DNA of 64,000 nucleotides from positions 14,399 through 78,398 of the forward strand of contig CAZHWT010000003.1 in assembly GCA_964536215.1 (NCBI GenBank), given 5' to 3'. Shown piece by piece: positions 35,777 to 43,725 of this stretch. The position numbers and the translations under genes are program-made. The DNA is from CAZHWT01 sp964536215. GTDB taxonomy: Bacteria > Patescibacteriota > CAZHWT01. Every line of letters starts with the position of its first letter. Within the stretch, counting starts at the first letter, position 1. The notes below the pieces were generated by a model, which was not told where the DNA came from, ran no database searches, and saw only the letters and a program-made list of their open reading frames with translations.

Positions 35777-36373
35777 CTAATCGAGGACTATTGACGGCGG
35801 CTCGACGCGGAATGGTGCCATAAGCTCCTCATACTCTGATCGGGTTATGAGAAGTCCAAGGGCGCTAGTACTGACCCCCAATCTGGTAGCCTGCTCATTG
35901 GACATAATATGCAGGTTCCTTAGTTCAGGGAATACCCCTGTGCCCACTGGCATATCACCCATCTCCAAGAGCGCTTGAAGAGTATTCGTCCAATGTTGAC
36001 TAGCTTGTGTGGGTGTCGTGCCCAACTGGGAGATTGTGACACCGACAGAGCTGAAGAGTAGTACCTTACGCCGCCACAAGGTGTGGTCGCGAATAAAAAA
36101 CTGGTCTGCTATGCTAACGGGAGGGATTACCGAGTCAAAGACGGCCACAATATCTGGCTTTTCTGCCTGATATAGGATTATCCGTGTACGGTGGCGGATC
36201 CGGCCCGTTCGCTCTACACGGCCATTTTTACCACTTTGGATGCCGGCATCTCGCAACCACTCGTCGGCAGGTATCTGACTAAACGTGTGCTTAACGCCGA
36301 GGACCTTCTTTATGGCCGGTGACAAATTAACCCTCTGGTCCACCACTGTCTCAGCCTGTTGTTCCACACTCAC
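35777..36373 (-). CDS. Hypothetical protein, paralogue of 35159-35734
   Basis: This 198-residue soluble protein starts with GTG at 36373, with AAAGGAGAG upstream. Its core R.RTRIILYQAEKPDIVAVFDSVIPP...ADQFFIRDHTLWRRKVLLF aligns with the core of the downstream gene, so the pair arose by duplication. The C-terminus carries LITRSEYEELMAPF. No known family is recognised with confidence. Confidence 0.62.
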   Translation of the reverse strand: MSVEQQAETVVDQRVNLSPAIKKVLGVKHTFSQIPADEWLRDAGIQSGKNGRVERTGRIRHRTRIILYQAEKPDIVAVFDSVIPPVSIADQFFIRDHTLWRRKVLLFSSVGVTISQLGTTPTQASQHWTNTLQALLEMGDMPVGTGVFPELRNLHIMSNEQATRLGVSTSALGLLITRSEYEELMAPFRVEPPSIVLD

Positions 36374-36496
36374 GCCCGCTCTCCTTTATGTTTGATCAAG
36401 CTCTCCGGTTGAGATGCCAAGAGTATACATTTCGGACGCTCAAAATGCAAACTATGGGATTAATAGGGTTAACGAGAGAGTGAGCTGGTTACGGAG

Positions 36497-36528
36497 GTAC
36501 GTACACGTGTACGTACATGTGTACGTAC
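36497..36528. repeat. GTACGTAC palindrome, copy 2
   Basis: GTACGTACACGTGTACGTAC (36497-36516) is a perfect 20-bp palindrome. With the next 12 bases it forms a 32-nt foldback that touches the stop codon at 36529. Confidence 0.9.
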
Positions 36529-37197
36529 TTATTCCTCTGGACGGAAGAGGCGATAGAGGGGGCGGGCGAAGACAGCGACCAAAATGGCAGCGGTGGCCAG
36601 ACTGCCAAAACCAAAGCCTTTGGCTTTGACTGAGGCTATGGCCGTATTGGAGGTTGATTCCATTGGCGAAGTTGGCACGGCGGTGGGAGAGGGCGGCGGT
36701 GACGATGGTGTGGTTGGTGGAGGCGTAGCTTGAGCGGCTAGCGTGGTAGCCGTGGGTAGTGGCGTAGCCGCTAGAGATGGCTGCGGCACTTTGGTTGGCT
36801 CTGGAGTGGGCTCGGTTTGGGTTACCTGAATGGCTTTATTAGTTAAATCCGGCATGGTATAGCCTTTGTCGACGGTAATACCTTTGGCAACCTGAGCTTT
36901 TTCTTGATCAGTAGGTAGGCGCCCTAATAAAGTTCGAAAAATAGTGTCTATATCTTTGGCTAATTTAGCTTGAAGGGCAACTTGAGCCTGATCGTAAGAA
37001 TCAAACACCTTTTTGCCAACCCGCCAAACCTTTGAGGCAGCGGTAGGCGTAGGGGTGGGCGTAGATTTTGACCTAACCTTATCGCAATGGGAAATAAACG
37101 GTAGGCAGTTTAGTATTCCAGCTGATACAGTTGGTGGATGCATAAGTACCGCACCAACAATGGCTCCGCCAATACACGTACGAGAAAACTTAGACAT
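36529..37197 (-). CDS. Secreted Pro/Thr-rich protein with C-terminal membrane anchor
   Basis: This protein of about 222 residues has a signal peptide (MSKFSRTCIGGAIVGAVL...VSA). A helical region follows (about 55-110, FDSYDQAQVALQAKLAKDID), then a long Pro/Thr/Ala stalk and a terminal membrane helix (about 195-212) ending LYRLFRPEE. On the minus strand TATAGT lies 9 nt before the ATG at 37197, so a nearly leaderless message is possible; an ATG at 37203 is too close to the -10. Function is unknown; its topology suggests a surface stalk. Confidence 0.68.
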   Translation of the reverse strand: MSKFSRTCIGGAIVGAVLMHPPTVSAGILNCLPFISHCDKVRSKSTPTPTPTAASKVWRVGKKVFDSYDQAQVALQAKLAKDIDTIFRTLLGRLPTDQEKAQVAKGITVDKGYTMPDLTNKAIQVTQTEPTPEPTKVPQPSLAATPLPTATTLAAQATPPPTTPSSPPPSPTAVPTSPMESTSNTAIASVKAKGFGFGSLATAAILVAVFARPLYRLFRPEE

Positions 37198-37377
37198 GAC
37201 CATATCACTATATCATGCAATGATGAATACGGCAGCTTGGAAGATTGATGATGAGGGTATGGTTCGTCGTTTACTCCGATAAAATCGGGGTTTATAGTTC
37301 CTGGTTTATAGTTTGACTAATCACGAATAGACGAACTGACGAATAATTATGTAAGCTTAGCCTCGTGGTTTTACGTT

Positions 37378-38721
37378 TTAAAATTTGAGCTTTTTGCTCT
37401 GTTTGAATGAGTAAAGCGGTTGGGCAATGATTTGCTTAAATTGGGCATAACTGCGGTCAAAGGTGATTTGCTTACTCCACTGCCAAGCAGCCTGGCGCAT
37501 GGCTTGGTATTGGCTGGGGTGATTGAATAGCCAGACAATCTGCTCAGCCATGGCCTCGGGGGTAGTAGCTACAGTAAGTAAACCCGTCTGCTGGTGGCGG
37601 ACGCTGTCGCGCAACCCATCGGCGTTGTAGGCGATGGCTGGAGTGCCTTGGCTGTTAGCTTCGGTAACAATTAAGCCCCAGCCTTCTTTAAGGCTGGCCA
37701 CACAAATAACATGACAGTCGCGCATGAGCTGCAGTTTCTGATTCTCGCTAACCCGGCCATGATAGACGATGTCAGCAGAGTTGGGCGATGTTTTTAGTGA
37801 GCGAACTACTTGCTGACCATAGGCATCATCGGCCGCGCCCGCCACTTCTAAACGCAGGCTGGGAATAGAAAGTTTGGCAATTTCAAAGGCTTTGACTATT
37901 TGATCTGGTTGTTTCATTTTGCGCAGACTGCCCAGCAATAACAGGGTTGGTTGGTGAGTAGCAGGTTCCGCTCCTGGCGGGGCGGACAAGGGTGAGTGGT
38001 GGGTAGTTTTGATATTTTTGCTGCCTTGCACTCTTGCTGCCTTGCTGCCTATATTTTTATCTCTGGACGCTTGAAACTGGACGCTGGACGCTTCTTGCCA
38101 AGCTTTAGCTGTCAAGACTTTCACCGGCTCGAGTTCAATTCCTTCGGAGATAATATGAATGTCTGAGGGCGAAAAGCCGAACTTAATAAGGTCATCCTTG
38201 GTGGATTGAGAAATGGTGATGACGGGCTGGCGGTACAAGAGCTTGAGGTAGAGCGGTTCAAGCAGAAAGCCAAGCCAGCTAAACGGAAAGCGCATTTGAT
38301 GAAGCCAAATCTCCCGGCAAAGCATATGAGCGAATAGCAGATGTGGCTGTTTGACATACCACTTGGCTAGAAAGGGGATGGTATTCATTTCATCAACAAC
38401 TATATCCGGCCAGTTGAGTAGGTGTTGTCGATAGTAGCGAAAAGCCTGCCAATAGACGGTCAGGCGGTTACCGCGACGAATAATGCGATAGCCGTGAAGT
38501 GACTGCTCGGGACCAGAACCTTGATACCGAGCCGTTAATAGCATAACTTCCCAGCCATCGGCAGCCAGACGGGTTAATAGTTGATCGGTAACCACTTCAG
38601 CGCCGCCGGCTAGGGGATGGTGGCGGTCTTTCCAGGATAGCCACAACAAGCGCTTGGGCTTGGTGGCGGGTGGTGAGTTCCGACCTTGGCGGGGCGAATA
38701 GGGGTGGGTGGTGGGTGGCAT
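37378..38721 (-). CDS. Family 4 glycosyltransferase with repeat-derived insertions
   Basis: This 447-residue GT-B enzyme has RLLWLSWKDRHHPLAGGAEVVT (acceptor-side start), LLLLGSLRKMKQPD at the domain junction and the donor-binding GWGLIVTEANSQGTPAIAYN near 355. Two unusual segments interrupt it: the first 22 residues (MPPTTHPYSPRQGRNSPPAT) and residues about 209-258 (EASSVQFQASRDKNIGSKAAR...PLSAPPGAEP). Both are encoded by DNA repeats that also occur in intergenic regions, including a GGCGGGGCG...GGGTG.GTGGGT unit present twice within this gene. The family core is otherwise intact, so it is probably functional. Confidence 0.9.
   Translation of the reverse strand: MPPTTHPYSPRQGRNSPPATKPKRLLWLSWKDRHHPLAGGAEVVTDQLLTRLAADGWEVMLLTARYQGSGPEQSLHGYRIIRRGNRLTVYWQAFRYYRQHLLNWPDIVVDEMNTIPFLAKWYVKQPHLLFAHMLCREIWLHQMRFPFSWLGFLLEPLYLKLLYRQPVITISQSTKDDLIKFGFSPSDIHIISEGIELEPVKVLTAKAWQEASSVQFQASRDKNIGSKAARVQGSKNIKTTHHSPLSAPPGAEPATHQPTLLLLGSLRKMKQPDQIVKAFEIAKLSIPSLRLEVAGAADDAYGQQVVRSLKTSPNSADIVYHGRVSENQKLQLMRDCHVICVASLKEGWGLIVTEANSQGTPAIAYNADGLRDSVRHQQTGLLTVATTPEAMAEQIVWLFNHPSQYQAMRQAAWQWSKQITFDRSYAQFKQIIAQPLYSFKQSKKLKF
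37949..38100 (-). repeat. Repeat tract inserted in frame in the GT4 gene
   Basis: This stretch carries GGCGGGGCGGACAAGGGTGA, CTTGCTGCCTTGCTGCCT decamers and CTGGACGCTGGACGCT. Each of these words also occurs in non-coding repeat mosaics. It encodes residues about 209-258 without breaking the frame. Confidence 0.72.
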
Positions 38722-38758
38722 AGGGTGGTTATGGGTTGAAGGTTTTAGATTCTAGACC

Positions 38759-38775
38759 TGTCCGCCTCTGGCGGA
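38759..38775 (+). repeat. TGTCCGCC hairpin, copy 3
   Basis: TGTCCGCCTCTGGCGGA, in the 56-bp space between two glycosyltransferase genes. Confidence 0.85.
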
Positions 38776-38777
38776 TT

Positions 38778-39734
38778 CTATTTTCTATTTTCTAGATTAA
38801 TTGTCCTTCGGACAACGTACAGTGGTCGGTTGGCGGTTTCGGTGTGGATTTGGCCAATATAGAGGGCCATCAGGCCGAGGCAGAAGAGGACCTGACCGAT
38901 AAAAAACATGGTAAATACGCCAAGAGTAGCTGAACCAGTAATATTAAGGTCCCAGGGGTCGTGAAAGACATATTTTTCAAACAGGATAAAGATACCGAGC
39001 GGCAGAGCAACAATGGTGGTAATGACGCCCAGATACATGGCAAAGCGGAGCGGGAACAAGCTGTGAGCAATAAAGGAGGATAGAGCTAATTGGAATAACT
39101 TAAAGTGGGTATAACCTGGGACGCCGGCATGACGAGCCCTGGCGTCGTAGTCGACATAGGCTTGCTTAAAACCTAGCCAGTCCAATAGTCCCCGCGTCAT
39201 GCGATTGTGCTCGGAGAATTGTTTGTAGGTCTCTAAAACATAGCGGTTAATCAGACGAAAGTCAGTGGCGTGGGGAGTGATGCGGGTTTCGCTAAGCATG
39301 TTGAGCAGGCGATAAAAAATACGTGAACCCTGCTTTTTAATCACGCCTTCGTTTTTATTGCTGCGACGAATGCCAACTACCACGTCAGCACCCTGCTGCC
39401 ATTTGTCGACAAATTCGGGGATTAGTTCCAGGGGATGCTGCAGGTCGGCGTCGACCATCATGGCCGCATCCCCAGTGGCTAAATGCAAACCAGCAGTAGT
39501 AGCCGCTTCCTTGCCAAAGTTGCGGGATAGCTCGATTACTTTAACCCGAGCATCTTTAGCGGCCAATGCTTCGATAATCTCTTGAGTCTGGTCACGGCTT
39601 CCGTCGTTAATAAAAATGATCTCCAGGGTGTACTTTTTTAGCCGTGATTGCCAAACTTTGGTGATGGCTGTGTAAAAGAGTGGCAAATTGTCTTGCTCAT
39701 TGTAAGCGGGGACGATGACGGAAATTGTTTTCAT
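38778..39734 (-). CDS. Polyprenyl-phosphate glycosyltransferase (GtrB/ArnC type)
   Basis: This 318-residue GT2 has SVIVPAYNEQDNLP, NDGSRDQT and the metal motif MVDADLQHP. After FKLFQLALSSFI come two C-terminal membrane helices (about 232-255 and 268-292). This is the layout of enzymes that load a sugar onto undecaprenyl phosphate for periplasmic/extracellular use by GT-C transferases. That pairs well with the GT-C-like proteins at 26 and 30 kb. GGAGGA precedes the ATG. Confidence 0.92.
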   Translation of the reverse strand: MKTISVIVPAYNEQDNLPLFYTAITKVWQSRLKKYTLEIIFINDGSRDQTQEIIEALAAKDARVKVIELSRNFGKEAATTAGLHLATGDAAMMVDADLQHPLELIPEFVDKWQQGADVVVGIRRSNKNEGVIKKQGSRIFYRLLNMLSETRITPHATDFRLINRYVLETYKQFSEHNRMTRGLLDWLGFKQAYVDYDARARHAGVPGYTHFKLFQLALSSFIAHSLFPLRFAMYLGVITTIVALPLGIFILFEKYVFHDPWDLNITGSATLGVFTMFFIGQVLFCLGLMALYIGQIHTETANRPLYVVRRTINLENRK

Positions 39735-39875
39735 GATTTATCCTCCTGCGAATACTCGAATGTACGAATAAATGTTGTTTTTGTGTCCTTAATTCTGGAT
39801 TCCTAGTTCATAAATCCGCTTCTCACTCTAAAAACAATACAGCGATAAACCCCACCTCTCCTCCCTCTTCAACCT

Positions 39876-41168
39876 TTAACCTTTAACCTCTTCCAGGCTA
39901 ATAGGCTTGGAGCCGTGGGGGTATTTTAGGTAGCAGATGGCTAGGGCGGCGACTAAGAGCCAAGCGGCGATGGTATAGGTGTAGGTGAGCGCATCGATAG
40001 AGTTGTGCCAGATGCTGAGAGCGGCTAATAGCAATAGAACGCCTGCGGCAGCTATCCAAAGAAACTGCTTGTGGTGGATGGCCACAAAATATTGGACAAA
40101 AACAGTAGCGACGGTTATGCCCAGCATAGCCAAGCTGTACCAGCCTAAGACTGGAGCAATCGCCAAGTATTGCGCGCCGACCAGTAGGGATACAGCTAAC
40201 TCAGGCAAGAGCCAGAAAAGGAGCAAGAACGGGAAAGATAAGATGGTCACGCCAAGGAGGGAAATACGTAGGAGTCGACCACGGTAGGCTAGACTGTTAT
40301 TGTTGGTGCCGGCAATGAGGGGCAGCATGACCGTTAGCAAGGCCAAGGCGCCATAATTAATGGTGCGACCCATGACCGACAAGCCAGAGTACAAGCCCGC
40401 CTCATGTTCGGAGAGAAAATATTTGGCAATCAGAATGTCGCCATTGGTCATGGCGGCCAAGCAGAGGGAAGCGATGAGGACGGGCACGCCGGTAGCGACG
40501 AGTTCGGGCCACCAGGATTTGACCGTAGTATCTGGCGAAAGCAGTAGCCGGCGAGCCAACCACCAACCAGCGGCCACGGTTATAACTATGCTGAGCCACA
40601 ATCCCGCCATCACGCCCGCCACAGCATAGCCGGCCCAAACTAGCCCCACCGCAAAAATAATTTTAGCCAGAGTCGAGCCAACTAATAATAGACTGTTGCG
40701 GCCAAAGACTTGCAGACCTTGAAGGAGGCCGGTATTGAGCGAGCCAATCAGAGATATGGGCAAGCAGGCGGCAAAAATAATTACTGGTAATAGGCCAGCT
40801 TTGAGAGCGGCGGCTATAAATGGGCTAAGGGCGACCATGACAGCGCAAAATATGGCTCCTACGAGCCAGATTTTGGATAACAACCACTGGTATAGCGCGG
40901 CAATATGAGCAGGATTGCCGTTAGACTGGGCATGGGCAGCAAAGCGGGAGACGTAGGTAGTAATGGTGGTGGCAGGAACGGTTAGGATGGTAAAAAGGCT
41001 AAATAGTGAGGCTACCGCACCGAAATCGGCCGGCGTGAGCATACGACTCATGGCCAGGTTAAAGATATAATTAAGCACGTTAACCACGCCAGATCCGCTC
41101 AGCACCAACATGGATGAGGCTAGGAAGGTTTTGTACGGTTGTACTAGTTGTATAAGATTTCTATACAT
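39876..41168 (-). CDS. Polysaccharide flippase (Wzx/MATE-like)
   Basis: This 430-residue membrane protein has about 12-14 helices, a typical lipid-linked oligosaccharide flippase. Early features include SGSGVVNVLNYIFNLAMSRMLTPADFGAVASLFSLF, the usual N-terminal pattern of Wzx-like proteins. The minus-strand TATACA (41175-41180) ends 6 nt before the ATG at 41168, so it is probably leaderless. It probably moves units built by the neighbouring glycosyltransferases across the membrane. Confidence 0.9.
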   Translation of the reverse strand: MYRNLIQLVQPYKTFLASSMLVLSGSGVVNVLNYIFNLAMSRMLTPADFGAVASLFSLFTILTVPATTITTYVSRFAAHAQSNGNPAHIAALYQWLLSKIWLVGAIFCAVMVALSPFIAAALKAGLLPVIIFAACLPISLIGSLNTGLLQGLQVFGRNSLLLVGSTLAKIIFAVGLVWAGYAVAGVMAGLWLSIVITVAAGWWLARRLLLSPDTTVKSWWPELVATGVPVLIASLCLAAMTNGDILIAKYFLSEHEAGLYSGLSVMGRTINYGALALLTVMLPLIAGTNNNSLAYRGRLLRISLLGVTILSFPFLLLFWLLPELAVSLLVGAQYLAIAPVLGWYSLAMLGITVATVFVQYFVAIHHKQFLWIAAAGVLLLLAALSIWHNSIDALTYTYTIAAWLLVAALAICYLKYPHGSKPISLEEVKG

Positions 41169-41174
41169 CAATGT

Positions 41175-41180
41175 TGTATA
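41175..41180 (-). promoter_or_regulatory. -10 box of the leaderless flippase gene
   Basis: TATACA is followed by ACATTG and the ATG at 41168; an overlapping TATACT lies 5 bp further upstream. Confidence 0.5.
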
Positions 41181-41498
41181 GTATACAATTTAAGCGATGC
41201 TGGCAACCCGACGGACAGGCGGCTCATTCCTAAAGCTTCTACACCACTCCCAATAACCAACTCGTCTACTACAGATCGCCTATGTAATCAAACATCCACT
41301 CAGCTTACCCTGAGCTGCTACTAGCCAATACTGATGTTACGTTGGTATTCACTGTTTTTTCTTCACTATAAGATTACCGTTGCAATGTACTTTTTTTAGT
41401 ACTTGTTGCTATCGGAGTTAGTTATACAAGTGTTGTAACGTGTTGGTATAGCACAAATCCTATAGTGCCACTTTTTGCTTTTGCAACAGTAATTTCTA

Positions 41499-41522
41499 TA
41501 TGCTACTATTTTTAGTAGCATA
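41499..41522 (+). promoter_or_regulatory. Leader hairpin upstream of the processive GT2
   Basis: TATGCTACT (41499-41507) pairs with AGTAGCATA (41514-41522) around ATTTTT. A smaller AGTACGTCGTACT palindrome follows at about 41526. Both lie in the 429-bp intergenic region 41169-41597, which has no gene. They may form structure in the GT2 leader RNA; no known riboswitch is recognised. Confidence 0.5.
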
Positions 41523-41597
41523 CGAAGTACGTCGTACTGGACACTAACAATCGTATGCAGGCGCTGTTGTACCTTAACAACCAACAAGGAGAACACC

Positions 41598-42773
41598 ATG
41601 TCACCCGATCTGCTGAAAAGGCCAATCAATGGCAACGTACAGCAACCATACGTTATTATGTTGGTTCCGGCCTGCAACGAGGAGCGGCACATCTACGACA
41701 CCCTGGAATCGCTCAACCGTCAAACGCGTCGGCCCGACGAAACGATTGTTATCATAAACAACTCGCACGACCGAACCGCCGCTATTGCATCGGCCATGCA
41801 ACCCGACTTCCCTGGATTGAAAGTTCTCACTATGACCGAGAACAAGCACAAAAAATCCGGAGCCCTCAACTTTGCGCTTCGCGACATTTCACTTGATGAC
41901 ACAGTAATCATTGGTGAAATGGACGCCGACACCAAAGTGTCTTTGAATATTATCGAGGAAGCTCTCCGAGAGTTTTCCAATAACTCACAGTTGGGAGGAT
42001 TGTGCTCTCGATGCGGGGTTAAGCCGTTTCACGAGTGCGGAGAACGACCACCTGATGCAGTGCCAACCAAATGGGAGTACCTGGTATGGTTGGCTCAAGC
42101 ATTTGAGTACGGCTTTACTGATGCTACGCGGGCTACTAAGTCCGGCAGGGTAAAGGTAATGGCCGGCGCCTTCACTCTGTACAGAGCACAAGCACTACGG
42201 CAAGTGGCATTGCGTCGGCAGACTAACGGCGATCCAATAGTGTTCGACCCGGCATCTGAGGTTGAGGACTACACCCTGACTCTCGATGTCAGGGCAGCCG
42301 GATACTTGTGTCTGGCGGGTCAGCATATGTGGGCAGAAACAGACGTGCCAATCCGACTGTTTGGTCGTGGTGGCCTGTTTGCCCAACGACTACGCTGGTA
42401 CCGTGGCTCCACAACAGAAATTATCCACCGACGCTTGGCGCCCGAAATCCGTCATGACGTCGGCTGGGAGCTGGTCCAACTGTTTGGCAGCCTGTGCAAG
42501 TTTGCCGCGTTTATCGCTATCCCGTTGCTATTGTTATTTAGCCCGGGCATTTCGTTCGACTGGAGCAAGTTCTCAACCATCATGCTGGCTGGTATGGTAT
42601 TTCTAACTTGGGCCCTGTATGTGCCCGATCTTAAATACCTCCGCCACATCCCCAAACTTACCCGACTGTTGTCCCTGACCATCATTCCTACGCTGCTGTA
42701 TGGTTTCTGGGATGACATTATTTACTATATTTCCTACTACCACGCTATAACCAATCGTCGAGGGCGGTGGTAG
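41598..42773 (+). CDS. Processive family 2 glycosyltransferase (cellulose/PNAG synthase-like)
   Basis: This 391-residue enzyme has IMLVPACNEERHIYDTLESL, the Asp motif EMDADTKVS, EVEDYTLTLDVRAAG (the ED catalytic pair) and QRLRWYRGST (the Q..RW polymer-binding motif). Three C-terminal membrane helices form the usual translocation region. This set defines polymerising synthases that extrude their glucan, GlcNAc or hyaluronan chain. An N-terminal helix pair is missing, as in smaller NodC/PgaC relatives. CAAGGAGAA precedes the ATG. A secreted NodB deacetylase lies nearby, so a partly deacetylated GlcNAc polymer is an attractive but unproven product. Confidence 0.9.
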   Translation: MSPDLLKRPINGNVQQPYVIMLVPACNEERHIYDTLESLNRQTRRPDETIVIINNSHDRTAAIASAMQPDFPGLKVLTMTENKHKKSGALNFALRDISLDDTVIIGEMDADTKVSLNIIEEALREFSNNSQLGGLCSRCGVKPFHECGERPPDAVPTKWEYLVWLAQAFEYGFTDATRATKSGRVKVMAGAFTLYRAQALRQVALRRQTNGDPIVFDPASEVEDYTLTLDVRAAGYLCLAGQHMWAETDVPIRLFGRGGLFAQRLRWYRGSTTEIIHRRLAPEIRHDVGWELVQLFGSLCKFAAFIAIPLLLLFSPGISFDWSKFSTIMLAGMVFLTWALYVPDLKYLRHIPKLTRLLSLTIIPTLLYGFWDDIIYYISYYHAITNRRGRW

Positions 42774-42884
42774 AACGTCACTTCAGGGCACAGTCTGGCA
42801 AAGTCTATTTACTGCAGTGCCAATCGGTCCTCCTCACAGGATCGTCAGGTTGAGCAGTAGACGACTATATTCACCTGTAGCACT

Positions 42885-42913
42885 GGGACAGAAGATCAGT
42901 ACACTTCTGTCCC
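42885..42913. repeat. Hairpin after the processive GT2
   Basis: GGGACAGAAG (42885-42894) pairs with CTTCTGTCCC (42904-42913). There is no T run, so it may be an mRNA 3' stabiliser or weak terminator. Confidence 0.6.
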
Positions 42914-43087
42914 CGGTCTCGGGCAGGGATAAGGAATAGGTTAGGAAGTTGTAGCCATATAACAGCTAAGTGATTGGAGTTAGTGTGAAATTGAAGGCAA
43001 AAATGATCTGGCTATCTACACTTGTCTCAGTAATATTGATATTTTAGGCTCCAACTAAAACCGCTTAAAACTTAAATCTACTGGTTG

Positions 43088-43115
43088 GGAAATCTTCCTC
43101 GTGAGGAGGATTTCC
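43088..43115. repeat. Hairpin in the 42774-43262 intergenic region
   Basis: GGAAATC (43088-43094) pairs with GATTTCC (43109-43115) around the inner palindrome TCCTCGTGAGGA. The rest of this 489-bp stretch holds another small palindrome (AAGCTAGCAGCTT) and no gene. It could be a structured leader of the 65-aa gene. Confidence 0.6.
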
Positions 43116-43262
43116 AAGCTAGCAGCTTGGACACACCGTTGAGACAATATCTATAACTGTAGATATTTCTCTTGTTTTTAGTGCCCCTTAAAAACACGGG
43201 CGAAAGGAGAGGAAATTTACGGGGACGGTTGACTTTTGTACCTCACAAGTAGGAGAAAGACA

Positions 43263-43460
43263 ATGAGGTACCTCTCTGCCAGCTCCTTGCCGGTAACTGG
43301 CGCCGGACCTATGGCTGGATTAGCAGCTGCTGGAATTTCCGGCACGCTTCAGACTGTCTACATCATTTTGATTGCGGCAGTACTGATCACCGTGCTTACC
43401 ACTGGTCGCACACTCGCTCAACGCGCATCGAGCGAATGGCGGTCAAGCGATAAATCATAA
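43263..43460 (+). CDS. Tiny LPxTG-like membrane protein
   Basis: This 65-residue protein starts at the ATG at 43263, with GTAGGAGAAAGAC just before. Its whole sequence is a short N-terminus, LPVTGAG (residues about 9-15), a 30-residue hydrophobic stretch, and a basic tail with RTLAQRAS. That is the order of a cell-wall sorting signal without a passenger protein. No sortase gene is in the window. It lies between the processive GT2 and the deacetylase. It might instead be a small membrane subunit of the synthase. Confidence 0.6.
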   Translation: MRYLSASSLPVTGAGPMAGLAAAGISGTLQTVYIILIAAVLITVLTTGRTLAQRASSEWRSSDKS

Positions 43461-43725
43461 CCTTATCGGCAGCCTGCGGACGCAATAGATAGCGCGTCTT
43501 ATGGACCAAGTGAGGATGCAAGGGAATAAACATTTCTTGCATCCTCATTGTCTAGTTGGAAACAAGAAGGACCTCATTTGATTTAAAATAAGTCTGTTGG
43601 GGAATTAATTTCAGACACTGCTATATTCGTTAAGCGGACAAAAGAAAGCGTGCTGTTTCGCTTAAGAATGGGCGCAGCGTTGTCGATTATACATCTGGGG
43701 GAGCAGTAAGTGGGTGTTGTTATCC

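Noticed and set aside
43118..43262. Riboswitch upstream of the 65-aa gene
   Set aside because: Hairpins and a purine-rich stretch are present, but I could not fit them to any known riboswitch consensus.
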